This document shows, piece after piece, positions 1 to 5,957 of a stretch of DNA of 6,359 nucleotides (its first letter is position 1; every line of letters begins with the position of its first letter). The stretch spans positions 1 through 6,359 of the forward strand of contig CAMLNH010000169.1 of NCBI GenBank assembly GCA_946481355.1, written 5' to 3'. Source of the stretch: an uncultured Curvibacter sp. GTDB taxonomy: Bacteria > Pseudomonadota > Gammaproteobacteria > Burkholderiales > Burkholderiaceae. A model generated the notes under the pieces. It saw nothing but the letters and a program-made list of their open reading frames with translations, did no database searches and had not been told where the DNA came from. Made by a program: the position numbers and the translations under genes.

Positions 1-1
1 G

Positions 2-484
2 GTATATGGTGGACTTGAGTGGCTCCTCCCGACTGCAGCAGCGGTCTACATTTCTAAGGCCTACTTCGATGGGTTTCTCGGCGAAATGGGGAAGGACCAC
101 TACGTCCTTCTGAAGAAGGGGCTAGGAACGCTCTGGGCAAAGCTACTGGGTCCGGATGCGCCGTGTCCAGTTCTTATCTCTTCCGCTGGAAAGACGTCGA
201 AGCAGCAACCGTACTCGCTCACTTACTCGATCGTTGCGGAGGCAACCGGAGGGTATCGCTTCAAGCTTCTCTTCCCGAAAGACCTTGGTGAAGAGGACTA
301 CTACACAACTCTAACCAAGTTCCTTGATTTCCTCAGCGAATTCCATAGTCGGGGGTTGACGGAGGAAATGAAGGAGCGCCTGATGCCCACACGCTCCGTC
401 GGGAAGACAATCCTGCTCGTTTATGACCTGTCGATGAAAGATATTCGAGCTGTCGATCCTATTGCAGAGCGCAACGAGGCATAA
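2..484 (+). CDS. Unrecognised protein, C-terminal part (5' end beyond window)
   Basis: The frame is open from the first bases to a TAA at 482-484, giving 160 visible residues. An internal ATG at 86 could be taken for a start, but the frame continues upstream without a stop and encodes protein-like sequence (GGLEWLLPTAAAVYISKAYF), so I treat this as a gene cut by the window edge. That N-terminal stretch is hydrophobic to amphipathic and is followed by a Lys-rich helix (GKDHYVLLKKGL). The rest is mixed alpha/beta and soluble in character (for example YRFKLLFPKDL, then an acidic EEDYY segment and the helix TKFLDFLSEFHSR). There is no catalytic motif I can name and no signal peptide in the visible part. 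GC is about 50% by counting two rows, against 67-73% in genes to the right, and codons such as CTT, TCT and CTA are commoner than in the neighbours. This suggests an accessory or transferred gene. The function is unknown and I assign none. Confidence 0.75.
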   Translation, partial: VYGGLEWLLPTAAAVYISKAYFDGFLGEMGKDHYVLLKKGLGTLWAKLLGPDAPCPVLISSAGKTSKQQPYSLTYSIVAEATGGYRFKLLFPKDLGEEDYYTTLTKFLDFLSEFHSRGLTEEMKERLMPTRSVGKTILLVYDLSMKDIRAVDPIAERNEA

Positions 485-500
485 CGTGCCGGTTGCCTTT
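471..500 (+). terminator. Weak stem-loop at the end of the first gene
   Basis: A two-part stem straddles the stop codon: GCAAC (471-475) pairs with GTTGC (492-496), and GGCA (478-481) pairs with TGCC (487-490) around the loop TAACG. A small unequal internal bulge (GA opposite G) separates the two parts. Only CTTT follows, so the T-tract is poor. It could be a weak intrinsic terminator or chance pairing. Confidence 0.25.
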
Positions 501-602
501 ACGTTGGCTCGGCGCAGCACGATGGACGTACAACAGCACGGCCCCCGCTTTTTGTGAGCCGCAAACCTTGCATTTTTGAATGGCATCTCAGAAATCCCCG
601 TC

Positions 603-890
603 ATGACCCACGCCTACGTCGTCGGACAGATCACTGTTAAAGATCCCCTGAAATGGGCCGCGTACCGGGACCAGGTGCCCGGCACCTTACAGCCCTGGGG
701 CGCCGAGCTGGTGTTTCGAGGCCGACAGCGGGCGGCCCTGGCAGGTGTCAATCCGCACACCGACATCGTGGTCATACGCTTTCCCAACCTTGCTGCGGCC
801 GACGCGTGGTTCATGTCCGATGCCTACCAGGCGCTCATACCGCTGCGTGAGCAGGCGGCCGACGTGCTGCTGACCTCTTATGAGACCTAG
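603..890 (+). CDS. DUF1330 domain-containing protein
   Basis: This is a small soluble protein of 95 residues spanning the whole DUF1330 domain, a compact fold of the dimeric alpha/beta-barrel type. Family hallmarks are visible in order: an opening beta strand (AYVVGQITVKDP, residues 4-15), WAAYRDQVPGTLQPWGAELVFRG (split here only by reading order) in the middle, then DIVVIRFPNLAAADAWF and the characteristic SDAYQALIPLREQAAD near the C-terminus. The molecular role of the family is not settled, and no catalytic residue can be named. I chose ATG 603 because family members begin a few residues before the first strand. A TTG at 576 would add nine residues that do not look like the family. No good Shine-Dalgarno sequence precedes either start. 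The gene lies 118 bp after the low-GC gene and has normal high-GC composition, so it probably marks the return to the chromosomal backbone. Confidence 0.88.
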   Translation: MTHAYVVGQITVKDPLKWAAYRDQVPGTLQPWGAELVFRGRQRAALAGVNPHTDIVVIRFPNLAAADAWFMSDAYQALIPLREQAADVLLTSYET

Positions 891-935
891 GGACGTTCTG
901 GTGAAGCAGCGCTGTTGGCTGGGGGGCCAGGCGGC

Positions 936-1190
936 ATGAGACGGTCTGCCCTGTTCTTGGTCTGTACGGGGCTGTCGGCTTTGTGTGGGGTCCTGGGCTG
1001 TGTCCTGGCCGTGGTGGCCTGGCAGCGCGCCAGCCTGCCCTACAACGAAGAAGGTCAGTACTTCGACGGCCTGGTCAACTACCATCAGCAGAGTGTGCTT
1101 GCTTTGGCGGCCGTGGCGGTCGTTGCCTTTGTGCTGGCTCTGGGCTTGGCCTGGGCTGGTCTCAAGACCCGCCGGTCAGCGTCGATCTAG
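936..1190 (+). CDS. Small two-helix inner-membrane protein, function unknown
   Basis: The 84-residue product has two clear hydrophobic helices, at about residues 4-28 and 54-76. They are joined by a polar loop of about 22 residues containing LPYNEEGQYFDGLVNYHQQS. Arginines at residues 2-3 and the basic tail KTRR (77-80) predict, by the positive-inside rule, that both ends are cytoplasmic and the acidic loop is periplasmic. Three cysteines (10, 17, 22) lie in the first helix. ATG 936 is preferred: a G-rich stretch at 921-926 and AGG at 929-931 can serve as ribosome-binding site, and the start places the basic residues just before the helix. A TTG at 915 in the same frame would add only glycine-rich residues. 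It begins 45 bp after the DUF1330 stop, so the two may share a transcript. I do not recognise a named family. Confidence 0.72.
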   Translation: MRRSALFLVCTGLSALCGVLGCVLAVVAWQRASLPYNEEGQYFDGLVNYHQQSVLALAAVAVVAFVLALGLAWAGLKTRRSASI

Positions 1191-1259
1191 TGTTGGCGAT
1201 TGCATGGAGCGGTTCATCGGGACGTTGAAGCCCCGTCACTGCGACCTCGCTTCGGTTTC

Positions 1260-1288
1260 TTGTCTGCCCGCAAGGCTTGATGTAAAAC
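1260..1288 (+). promoter_or_regulatory. Candidate sigma-70 promoter for the OsmC gene
   Basis: TTGTCT (1260-1265) and TAAAAC (1283-1288) are separated by exactly 17 bases. Each matches the -35 or -10 consensus at four of six positions. Transcription would begin near 1295, leaving a leader of about 36 bases that carries the strong ribosome-binding site. The 140-bp gap before the OsmC gene has no other use that I can see. The assignment rests on sequence match alone. Confidence 0.33.
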
Positions 1289-1318
1289 CTGCCCCAGCCC
1301 GAGAGACAGGACAAACGA

Positions 1319-1325
1319 CAGGAGG
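1319..1325 (+). promoter_or_regulatory. Strong Shine-Dalgarno of the OsmC gene
   Basis: CAGGAGG ends five bases before ATG 1331. It is the best ribosome-binding site in the window and fixes the start. It suggests higher translation of this protein than of its neighbours, most of which have weak sites. Confidence 0.8.
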
Positions 1326-1330
1326 CAGGT

Positions 1331-1846
1331 ATGAGCCAGGTTCGGATCCAGCAGTCGATGCAGAACGTCATCCGCTTTTTCTCAGAGCATCCCGAGAAAG
1401 GGCGCATCACCGACAAGCCTGCCACCGCTACCTTGATCGACGGACTGAGTTGCAAGGCCGAGGGGCTGAACGGCGCGGTGCTGGTGAGCGACATGCCCAA
1501 GAGTGTGGGCGGCGGGGGCGCCGCGCCCACGCCGGGCTGGTTTCTGCGGGCCGCGCTGGCCAACTGCGACGCGACGGTGATCGCCATGCGTGCCGCCCAA
1601 CTGGGTGTGACGCTGACGCGCCTGGAGGTCACGGTGGACAGCGTCTCGGACGACCGCGGCATCTTCGGTCTGGGTGATGACATTGCGCCGGGGCCGCAGA
1701 GCATGCGGGTGCAGGTGCGGATTGCAGCTGACGGCGTTACCCAGGAGGCGCTGCGCCAGATCGTCGAGTGGGCGGAGGCGCATTCGCCCGTGGGGGACGC
1801 CTTGCGCCGGGCCGTCCCCGTGCGCACGGAGCTCACCCTCGCGTGA
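1331..1846 (+). CDS. OsmC family protein lacking the second conserved cysteine
   Basis: The product is 171 residues and belongs to the OsmC/Ohr fold family, whose classical members reduce organic hydroperoxides in the cytoplasm with a pair of cysteines. The core helix GWFLRAALANCDATVIAMRA (residues 69-88) carries the first cysteine, Cys79, in the usual L-x-x-C-x-x-T-like setting. It is followed by the strand LTRLEVTVDSVSDDRGIFG typical of the family. In the C-terminal helix, where classical members have a second cysteine before Pro-Val, this protein reads AEAHSPVGDAL, so Ser152 stands in for cysteine. Dithiol peroxidase chemistry is therefore doubtful. The protein may use one cysteine with an outside thiol, or have another role. 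Cys41 is the only other cysteine and does not lie in a family motif. The start is fixed by a strong ribosome-binding site. It has its own candidate promoter and lies 62 bp upstream of the exporter gene. Confidence 0.9.
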   Translation: MSQVRIQQSMQNVIRFFSEHPEKGRITDKPATATLIDGLSCKAEGLNGAVLVSDMPKSVGGGGAAPTPGWFLRAALANCDATVIAMRAAQLGVTLTRLEVTVDSVSDDRGIFGLGDDIAPGPQSMRVQVRIAADGVTQEALRQIVEWAEAHSPVGDALRRAVPVRTELTLA

Positions 1847-1866
1847 GCTGAAGGGGCGCAACGGCA

Positions 1867-1884
1867 GGCTGATATAAATCAGCC
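1867..1884. promoter_or_regulatory. Perfect 18-bp inverted repeat between the OsmC and exporter genes
   Basis: GGCTGAT (1867-1873) and ATCAGCC (1878-1884) form a perfect 7-bp inverted repeat around ATAA. It lies 20 bp after the OsmC stop and 24 bp before the exporter start. No T-tract follows on either strand, so an intrinsic terminator is less likely than an operator for a dimeric regulator. The centre contains TATAAA (1873-1878), which resembles a -10 box, although I see no matching -35 box. A regulator bound here would block such a promoter. Confidence 0.45.
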
Positions 1885-1908
1885 ACTGCCACAGTCAAGG
1901 ATGTCCGC

Positions 1909-2523
1909 ATGATCAGCCTCGAATTTCTCATCACCTCCCTGGTGGTCGTTCTGATTCCGGGGACCGGGGTGATCTACACCGTTTCCACCGGTCTGGTACA
2001 AGGGCGCGCGGCCAGTGTCTATGCCAGCCTGGGCTGCACCCTGGGCATCGTGCCGCACCTGGCGGCCACGGTGCTCGGCCTGGCGGCCGTCATGCACACG
2101 AGTGCGCTGGCGTTCCAGGTGCTCAAGTACGCCGGCGTGGCCTACCTCTTCTACGTCGCCTACGCCACCTGGCGCGATACCTCGGCCTTCGTGATGGATG
2201 GTTCGGTGGCGCGCGCCAGTGTGACAGGGATCGTGCTCAAGGCCTTCCTGCTGAACATCCTCAATCCCAAGCTGACCATCTTCTTCCTGGCCTTCCTGCC
2301 GCAGTTCGTCGAGTCCGGTGCCGATCAGCCTCTGCTGCAGTTGCTCACCTTGAGCGCGGTCTTCATGGCCATGACCTTTGCGGTCTTTGTCGTCTATGGC
2401 CTGGTGGCGTATGCCTTCCGCCGCCATGTCATCGAGTCTGCGGCCGTGCAGCGCCGTCTGCGCTACGGTTTTGCCGCGGCCTTTGCCGGCTTGGGCGTCA
2501 AGCTCGCCGCCAGCGAGAAGTGA
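1909..2523 (+). CDS. LysE/RhtB family translocator (amino acid or metabolite exporter)
   Basis: This 204-residue inner-membrane protein has the length and pattern of the LysE/RhtB family, which exports amino acids or related small molecules using the proton gradient. The N-terminal helix ends in the family signature PGTGVIYT (residues 17-24; PGP in many members). Next come GCTLGIVPHLAATVLGLAAV (42-61), a helix at about 66-87, and the conserved LNILNPKLTIFFLAFLPQF segment (115-133, with N119-P120-K121). Two further hydrophobic helices lie at about 143-170 and 186-200. This fits the usual six-helix arrangement. The substrate cannot be told from sequence. AAGGA at 1897-1901, seven bases before ATG 1909, supports the start. 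The stop TGA (2521-2523) overlaps by one base a possible start of the downstream esterase gene, so the two are probably co-translated. The perfect palindrome upstream may control it. Confidence 0.9.
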   Translation: MISLEFLITSLVVVLIPGTGVIYTVSTGLVQGRAASVYASLGCTLGIVPHLAATVLGLAAVMHTSALAFQVLKYAGVAYLFYVAYATWRDTSAFVMDGSVARASVTGIVLKAFLLNILNPKLTIFFLAFLPQFVESGADQPLLQLLTLSAVFMAMTFAVFVVYGLVAYAFRRHVIESAAVQRRLRYGFAAAFAGLGVKLAASEK

Positions 2524-2540
2524 TGGACGGGATGCGATTC

Positions 2541-3200
2541 ATGAACCCATCGCCTTCGCATGAGCACCTGTCGCGCCGCCGCCTGCTGACCGCCGTGGCT
2601 GCGCTCGGCCTGCTGGCCGCCTGCGGCAAGCGCGCGCCCCAGGCCCAGGCCCTGCCCGCGGGCAGCACCGTGCTGGCCCTGGGTGACTCCCTGACCTCGG
2701 GCGTGGGCGCCACGCCCGACACGGCCTATCCCGTCGTGCTGCAGTCTCTCACCAGCTGGCAGGTGGTCAACGGCGGCGTCTCGGGCGACACCACAGCCCA
2801 GGCATTGGCGCTGCTGCCGGCGCTGCTGCAGGAGCATCAGCCGAAGCTGGTCATCGTGAGCATCGGCGGCAATGACTTTCTGCGCCAGATGAGTGCGGGC
2901 ACGGCCAAGAGCACGATCCGCGAGATCAGCCGCACGGCGCAGGCCGGTGGCGCGCAGGTGCTGCTGGTGGCTGTGCCCCAGGTCTCGCTGCTGGCGGCCG
3001 GCACGGGCAGCCTCAAGGACCATCCGCTCTATGCCGAGCTGGCCGAGGAACTCAAGGTGCCGTTGCACGCGCAGGGCTGGGCCGATGTGCTGTCACGCCC
3101 CGAGCTGCGGGCCGACACGGTGCATGCCAATGCCCAGGGCTATCGCCAGTTCGCCGAAGGTCTGGTGCAGACACTCCGCAATGTCGGCTGGCTCATCTGA
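2541..3200 (+). CDS. tesA: SGNH/GDSL-family lipoprotein esterase (TesA/arylesterase type)
   Basis: From ATG 2541 the product is 219 residues: an exported hydrolase expected to cleave esters or thioesters with a Ser-Asp-His triad. The N-terminus SRRRLLTAVAALGLLAAC combines a twin-arginine-like motif with a lipobox (L25-A-A-C28), so it is probably a lipoprotein with Cys28 as the first mature residue. Gly at +2 gives no inner-membrane retention signal. All four SGNH blocks are present: GDSLTSG (Ser50), GGVSGDTT (Gly82), IGGNDF (Asn111) and D192-x-x-H195 near the end. This matches the E. coli TesA group (lysophospholipase/arylesterase); the symbol is by similarity only. ATG codons at 2523, 2532 and 2541 are in frame. 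I prefer 2541 because GGACGGGA lies just upstream and the n-region has normal length, but 2523 overlaps the exporter stop and would allow translational coupling. The 3' end faces ppx with only 6 bp between stops. Confidence 0.9.
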   Translation: MNPSPSHEHLSRRRLLTAVAALGLLAACGKRAPQAQALPAGSTVLALGDSLTSGVGATPDTAYPVVLQSLTSWQVVNGGVSGDTTAQALALLPALLQEHQPKLVIVSIGGNDFLRQMSAGTAKSTIREISRTAQAGGAQVLLVAVPQVSLLAAGTGSLKDHPLYAELAEELKVPLHAQGWADVLSRPELRADTVHANAQGYRQFAEGLVQTLRNVGWLI

Positions 3201-3212
3201 GCCGGCTCAGCC
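3186..3212. terminator. Palindromic cluster between convergent genes, possible two-way terminator
   Basis: CTGAGCCGGCTCAG (3197-3210) is a perfect 14-bp palindrome that contains the TGA of the esterase (3198-3200) and, on the other strand, the TGA of ppx (3207-3209). A further GGCTCA at 3190-3195 can pair with TGAGCC (3198-3203), and GGCTG (3186-3190) can pair with CAGCC (3208-3212), so several hairpins compete. There is no T-run on either strand. It may stop convergent transcription by structure or collision, but I cannot show that it is an intrinsic terminator. Confidence 0.4.
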
Positions 3213-4703
3213 CACGCTGCTGACCCGCAGCACCCAGGCCGTCTTCTGCCAGGCCTGCACTTCTTCCTGCAGCAGCCAGGCCGATTGCGGGTAGCTCGCG
3301 CCCCAGGCTGCGGGGTGGCTGAGCTGGACTTCGGTGCCGCCGTCCCATTCCACATGCAGGCCGTGCAGGTCGGGGTCGCGCCGGGCATGGCAGAGCACGA
3401 CGGCCAGGCGCAGGGTCAGCAGTTGCAGGGTGAAGGCTTCGTCGTCGAGCTGCAGGTCCAGCTTGCGCAGCTTGCCGCGGTGGCCCAGCACGAGCTGGCC
3501 CAGGCGGTGGAGTTCGTTCATGGTGAAGCCGGCGGCGTCGGCGTTGTCCAGGATATAGGCGCCGTGCTTGTGGTAGTCGCTGTGCGAGATGGCGCTGCCG
3601 ATCTCGTGCAGCTGCGCGGCCCAGCCGAGCTTGCGCAGGTGGCGCTCCAGCTCGGGCAGGTTGTGACTACGCGCGAGTTGCTGCAACAGGGCTTCGGCCA
3701 CCTGGCTCACGCGCCGGGCCTGGGCCGGGTCGACGCCGAAATTGCGCGCCAGGCGCTGCACGCTGGTGCTGCGCTGGTCGCTCTGTTCGTGTTCGCGGTC
3801 CAGCAGGTCGTAGAGTGCGCCGTGGCGCAGCGCGCCCTGGGCCACGTGCATCTCGTCGATCTCCAGCAGGTCGAACACGGCGCGCAGCACGCTGACGCCG
3901 CCGCCGATCACGGCGCGCCGGTCGTCCTTCATGCCCTCGATACGCAGGCGCTCGGCGCTGCCGGCCTTGAGCAGGCGGTCGAGCAGCCAGTCCAACCCCT
4001 CGCGCGTGATCAGGCCCGCAGGGAAGCCCGCGGCCTGCAGCACATCGCCCACGGCGCCCACGGTGCCCGAGGAGCCGTAGGCCGTGTCCCAGTCCTGTGG
4101 GCGGCAGCTGTTGAGGGCTTCCTCGAGCACGGCCTGGGCCGCGATCTCGGCAGTGTCGAAGGCGGCGGTGCTGAAGACACCCTCTGGGAAGTAGCGCATG
4201 GACCAGGCCACGCTGCCCACGCGGTAGGAGTCCATGAAGCGGGGGCGGTAGCCCTGGCCCAGGATGAGTTCGGTGGAACGCCCGCCGATGTCCACCACCA
4301 GGCGGCGCTCGTCGCTCTGCGGCAGCAGGTGGGCCACGCCCTGGTAGATCAGGCGTGCTTCCTCGCGGCCGGAGATGACCTCGATGGGAAAGCCCAGGAT
4401 CTGCTGCGCGCGGCTCAGGAACTCTTCGCGGTTGCGCGCTTCGCGCAGGGTCTGGGTGGCGACGGCACGCACCTGGGCCTTCTTGAAACCGGCCAGGCGT
4501 TCGGCAAAGCGGCCCAGGCAGTCCCAGCCGCGCTGCATGGCTTCACGCGTGAGGTTGCGCTCGGCGTCCAGGCCATTGCCCTGGCGCACGGTTTCCTTGA
4601 GGTACTCGCGGCGTTTGAGCAGGCCGTGGTCGAGCTGGGCGATTTCGAGCCGGAAGCTGTTGGAGCCCAGGTCGATGGCGGCGAGGTCGGTTCCGTTCTT
4701 CAT
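3207..4703 (-). CDS. ppx: Exopolyphosphatase, Ppx/GppA family
   Basis: This 498-residue cytoplasmic enzyme of the Ppx/GppA family removes terminal phosphate from inorganic polyphosphate; GppA members instead act on pppGpp. Length fits both (E. coli Ppx about 513, GppA about 494). The actin-like ATPase fold is clear: phosphate loop 1 DLGSNSFRLEI (11-21), SGREEARLIYQG (111-122) with the expected catalytic glutamate at 114 or 115, phosphate loop 2 VVDIGGRSTELILG (136-149), YGSSGT (209-214) and VIGGGVSVL (265-273). The C-terminal half carries the HD-like helical domain, including LHEIGSAISHSDYHKHG (365-381). Loop 2 has Arg142 where E. coli Ppx has Gly. ATG 4703 is the only start, since an in-frame stop lies five codons upstream; its ribosome-binding site is poor. 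It begins 40 bp after the binding-protein stop, so read-through from that gene is likely. Sequence alone does not fully separate Ppx from GppA, though Ppx is the likelier. Confidence 0.92.
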   Translation of the reverse strand: MKNGTDLAAIDLGSNSFRLEIAQLDHGLLKRREYLKETVRQGNGLDAERNLTREAMQRGWDCLGRFAERLAGFKKAQVRAVATQTLREARNREEFLSRAQQILGFPIEVISGREEARLIYQGVAHLLPQSDERRLVVDIGGRSTELILGQGYRPRFMDSYRVGSVAWSMRYFPEGVFSTAAFDTAEIAAQAVLEEALNSCRPQDWDTAYGSSGTVGAVGDVLQAAGFPAGLITREGLDWLLDRLLKAGSAERLRIEGMKDDRRAVIGGGVSVLRAVFDLLEIDEMHVAQGALRHGALYDLLDREHEQSDQRSTSVQRLARNFGVDPAQARRVSQVAEALLQQLARSHNLPELERHLRKLGWAAQLHEIGSAISHSDYHKHGAYILDNADAAGFTMNELHRLGQLVLGHRGKLRKLDLQLDDEAFTLQLLTLRLAVVLCHARRDPDLHGLHVEWDGGTEVQLSHPAAWGASYPQSAWLLQEEVQAWQKTAWVLRVSSVG

Positions 4704-4743
4704 GCGGGGTGTTCGTCAGACTCGCGGCAGCATAGCACCGGGC

Positions 4744-5922
4744 TTAGCCCAGAATTCGGCCGTCCGCCGTCAGCATGCTCTGCGTGACGTAGGCGCTGCT
4801 GCGGCGCTGGGCCTGGAAACTGATGCGGAAACCCGCCAGGTCCAGCTGGTTGCGCTGGCGGAAGGCCTGCAGCACCTGAGCGCGCGTGGCCGCGGGTTCC
4901 AGGGTCTGCAGCACGTCCTGCGCGTAGCGTGCGGCGATGTAGCCGGCCAGGCTCAATGGATTGGGTGGTTCGTCAAAGAGTCGTGCCAGCGTCTCGCGGT
5001 AGGCGCGCACAATGGGCAGGCCGGCCGTGACCATGGGCACGACCTGGGTGGCCATGACGGGGGTGTTGCGTGCGGCGCCGAGCTGGTTGAGCGTCTGCAG
5101 GTTCACGTCGGCCAGGCCGATGACGTAGCGCTGGCGGTCCTGCCGCTCCAGTCCCTGGGCGAACTGCGCGAGCTCGGGCGTGCCGCCGACGAAGAGCAGG
5201 ATGGGTGGCGTCTGGGGCGTGAGCTTGCGGCCCAGCTCCTGCAGGCTGCCGACGGGGGCGTAGGTCTGCAGGCGCAGCTGCAGCCGCAGGGTGCGCACGA
5301 TGCGCTGGACCTCGTTTTCGTAGAGGCGCTGTTCCTGCGCCGAGGCGTAGACCACGCCCAGCTCGGGCACGCCGATGACCGAGAGCGAGCGCAGCGCGTG
5401 GGCGATCTGTTCCTGGCGCGAGGCGAAGATGGGAAAGGTGCGCTGTTCGGCGCCCGCGGCCAGGTCCTGATGCAGCCAGGGGGCGACGTGGGCGATCTCC
5501 AGCGGGTCCAGGCGCAAGAGCTCCACCAGCTGGGCGGCGGTGCGGTCGCCCGCCGTGCCGCACAGGGCCAGGCCGTTGGGCAGGGCGCGTACGGCCTCCA
5601 CGGCCTCGCGCAGGCTGGCGGGGCTGCCATCAACCTCGATCACGGTGTGCTGCACGGCACGGCCGCGCCAGCCGCCGCGGGCATTGAACTCCTGCCAGGC
5701 GGCGCGTGAGCCGATGAGGAAGTCGCGCGAGACGTCGAGCTGGTCGGTGGAGCTGTCGACGATCTGCACGATCTCGGGCACACGCACGGTCGCAGCGGGC
5801 CGCGGCGTCTGGGCGTGGGCAACGCCCAGCAGGGGCAGGCTGGCGGCGGCGAGCAGGAGCTGGCGACGGGTGGGGGTGGGCGAGGGCGCTTGCATCACGG
5901 TGAGGGCACGGAACATGGACAT
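4744..5922 (-). CDS. Periplasmic substrate-binding protein, branched-chain amino acid ABC type, orphan
   Basis: The product is 392 residues with a twin-arginine signal: TRRQLLLAAASLPLLGVAHA (18-37) with probable cleavage after AHA, leaving about 355 mature residues. The mature part resembles type I periplasmic binding proteins of the Leu/Ile/Val family. VPEIVQIVDSS opens the first domain, FLIGSRAAWQEFNARGG follows, and the ALCGTAGDRTAAQLVELL segment and HVAPWLHQDL precede the second Rossmann-like domain (RSLSVIGVPELGVVYASAQEQ, then PPILLFVGGTPELAQF). Such proteins pass amino acids, amides or aromatic compounds to an ABC permease. No permease or ATPase gene lies in the window, so it may be an orphan component or serve sensing. 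Starts at 5922, 5916 and 5895 are all in frame and none has a good ribosome-binding site. 5895 gives a shorter, typical Tat n-region (MQAPSPTPTRRQ). The stop TAA is at 4744-4746, 40 bp before ppx. The ligand cannot be predicted. Confidence 0.82.
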   Translation of the reverse strand: MSMFRALTVMQAPSPTPTRRQLLLAAASLPLLGVAHAQTPRPAATVRVPEIVQIVDSSTDQLDVSRDFLIGSRAAWQEFNARGGWRGRAVQHTVIEVDGSPASLREAVEAVRALPNGLALCGTAGDRTAAQLVELLRLDPLEIAHVAPWLHQDLAAGAEQRTFPIFASRQEQIAHALRSLSVIGVPELGVVYASAQEQRLYENEVQRIVRTLRLQLRLQTYAPVGSLQELGRKLTPQTPPILLFVGGTPELAQFAQGLERQDRQRYVIGLADVNLQTLNQLGAARNTPVMATQVVPMVTAGLPIVRAYRETLARLFDEPPNPLSLAGYIAARYAQDVLQTLEPAATRAQVLQAFRQRNQLDLAGFRISFQAQRRSSAYVTQSMLTADGRILG

Positions 5923-5931
5923 CTCAAAGGC

Positions 5932-5957
5932 GCAGGCCCACCGGTGGGTGGGCCTGC
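5932..5957 (-). terminator. Hairpin A: 11-bp perfect stem just upstream of the binding-protein start
   Basis: GCAGGCCCACC (5932-5942) pairs perfectly with GGTGGGCCTGC (5947-5957) around a 4-base loop. On the leftward transcript it is followed by GCCTTTGAG and then the ATG at 5922. The stem is very stable but the T-tract is only TTT. It may be a terminator for FAS1, or may limit access to the binding-protein start nine bases further on. Confidence 0.5.

Noticed and set aside
478..515. Possible integron attC site after the low-GC gene (GCATAAC at the stop codon)
   Set aside because: The left core-like GCATAAC is present, but no matching GTTATGC or good GTTRRRY partner with the paired inner boxes follows within the usual distance.
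552..581. Possible promoter TTGTGA-N18-TTGAAT before the DUF1330 gene
   Set aside because: Each box matches at only four of six positions and the spacing is not optimal. It is no better than chance in a T-rich patch.
1287..1330. 7-bp inverted repeat (ACCTGCC / GGCAGGT) that could hide the OsmC ribosome-binding site
   Set aside because: The loop is 30 bases and the stem short. The candidate transcription start near 1295 would leave out the left arm.
985..1677. A 230-codon + strand frame overlapping the small membrane protein and OsmC
   Set aside because: It runs in another frame through two better-supported genes, and has low-complexity Arg/Trp/Ser content.
3285..4787. A 500-codon open frame on the + strand opposite ppx
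   Set aside because: It is fully antisense to a well-supported Ppx. Its product is an unnatural Ala/Gly/Val/Gln/His-rich string without motifs, as expected from high-GC antisense shadows.
4375..5709. A 444-codon + strand open frame opposite the ppx/binding-protein region
   Set aside because: It crosses two supported genes on the other strand and has a shadow composition rich in Arg, Gly and Gln. No domain is visible.
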